Of a stretch of DNA of 5,293 nucleotides, positions 4,885-5,293 are shown piece by piece. Each line of letters opens with the position of its first letter. Position 1 is the first letter of the stretch. Source of the DNA: Clostridiales bacterium (GTDB lineage: Bacteria > Bacillota > Clostridia > Oscillospirales > Ruminococcaceae); assembly GCA_029007575.1 (NCBI GenBank), contig JAQXIB010000020.1:1-5293 (forward strand), in the 5' to 3' direction. A program made the translations under genes and the position numbers. The notes under the pieces are model-generated. The model was not told the origin of the DNA, searched no databases, and saw nothing but the letters and a program-made list of their open reading frames with translations.

Positions 4885-4913
4885 ATTATAGTAAACAATC
4901 GTTTACTTGTCAA
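4885..4913 (-). promoter_or_regulatory. Consensus sigma-A promoter of the tetR cassette
   Basis: On the minus strand TTGACA (4908-4913) and TATAAT (4885-4890) are both perfect and separated by exactly 17 bases. Transcription should begin near 4878, giving a leader of about 32 bases. Such a perfect promoter normally needs strong repression, which fits the operators within it. Confidence 0.93.
4891..4906. promoter_or_regulatory. TetR operator O2 (between -35 and -10)
   Basis: GTAAACAATCGTTTAC is a 16-bp palindrome with one mismatch, placed exactly in the spacer of the promoter. Its start is 26 bp from the start of O1. A bound TetR dimer here would block RNA polymerase directly. Confidence 0.82.
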
Positions 4914-4954
4914 GACTATTCCAAAAAATATCAAATTTTCTTATCCCGTCCAGC

Positions 4955-4995
4955 AAAAAACAGCGTGAAAAGCAGAAATGCTTTTCACGCTGTTT
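4955..4995 (-). terminator. Intrinsic terminator of pnp
   Basis: A perfect 16-bp stem AAACAGCGTGAAAAGC/GCTTTTCACGCTGTTT (4958-4973 and 4980-4995) with a 6-base loop. On the minus strand it ends in TTTTTT (4955-4960), 24 bases after the pnp stop. A smaller 7-bp hairpin GATATTT/AAATATC (4998-5014) lies between the stop and the terminator. Confidence 0.92.
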
Positions 4996-5018
4996 GCGAT
5001 ATTTTTCAAATATCCATA

Positions 5019-5293
5019 TTAGCCGTTTTTCTTTGCCAAATCAGCAATGGCATCCTTGCGGGAGAGATTAATTCTGCCCTGACTGTCGATTTCAAGTACC
5101 TTTACCAGCAGCTCATCACCGACAGAAACAACATCTTCAACCTTTTCAACCCGTCTTTCATCCAGCTTGGAAATATGCACCAAACCTTCTTTGCCGGGAG
5201 CAATCTCCACAAATGCGCCAAAGTTCATCAGTCTGGTTACTTTTCCTTTATAAATGGCGCCAACCTCCGGATCGTTCACAATGGTATTGATGA
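5019..5293 (-). CDS. pnp: Polynucleotide phosphorylase (PNPase), C-terminal S1 domain fragment
   Basis: PNPase is the phosphorolytic 3'-to-5' exoribonuclease of the degradosome. Only the last 90 codons are inside the window; the gene enters from the right edge. They form the C-terminal S1 RNA-binding domain after the KH domain: VNDPEVGAIYKGKVTRLMNF, GAFVEIAPGKEGLVHISKL, ERRVEKVEDVVSVGDELLVK and IDSQGRINLSRKDA. The SxLxERRVExVEDVVxVGD and GRINLSRKD blocks are much closer to PNPase than to ribosomal protein S1 or other S1-domain proteins. The tail after the S1 domain is short (IADLAKKNG), as in Firmicutes without the long acidic extension. A GTG at 5279 could be mistaken for a start, but the frame is open upstream to the window edge and reads naturally as PNPase. 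A strong terminator follows. Confidence 0.9.
   Translation of the reverse strand, partial: INTIVNDPEVGAIYKGKVTRLMNFGAFVEIAPGKEGLVHISKLDERRVEKVEDVVSVGDELLVKVLEIDSQGRINLSRKDAIADLAKKNG

Overview
The window looks like a chromosomal segment of a Gram-positive, low-to-mid GC bacterium of the class Clostridia. An Oscillospirales-like gut lineage is my best guess, with low confidence. Three things point this way: the Firmicutes-type order yicC-remA-gmk-rpoZ-priA, strong AGGAGG-type ribosome binding sites, and the presence of RemA (DUF370). All convincing genes lie on the minus strand, so the window reads biologically from right to left.

Right end (5293 to about 4955): the C-terminal S1 RNA-binding domain of polynucleotide phosphorylase (pnp), cut by the window edge and followed by a strong intrinsic terminator. 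Next (4913 to 2908) comes an accessory cassette: a perfect-consensus promoter overlapped by two near-identical 16-bp palindromes, then a TetR-family repressor, a flavodoxin-fold protein starting one base after the tetR stop, and an 84-base gap to a class I SAM-dependent methyltransferase. The operators overlapping the promoter of tetR itself indicate autorepression, with the downstream genes induced by an unknown signal. The substrate of the methyltransferase and the partner of the flavodoxin are not deducible.

Middle (2907 to 2349): a 559-base gene-free stretch. It holds a 268-bp multi-hairpin repeat element bounded by two copies of a 21-bp palindrome (one copy supplies part of the methyltransferase stop codon), a tandem 12-bp repeat, an intrinsic terminator, an imperfect inverted repeat, two tandem 11-bp repeats and two candidate promoters for the next operon.

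Left half (2348 to 1): the housekeeping operon yicC (endoribonuclease) - remA (DNA-binding architectural regulator) - gmk (guanylate kinase) - rpoZ (RNA polymerase omega) - priA (primosomal helicase, 5' end only). Two details stand out. RemA ends in an acidic Asp/Glu hexanucleotide-repeat tail that overlaps the gmk start and carries its likely ribosome binding site. The yicC-remA spacer contains three consecutive hairpins where a normal remA ribosome binding site would be expected. No phage, IS transposase, CRISPR array, tRNA or rRNA was seen.
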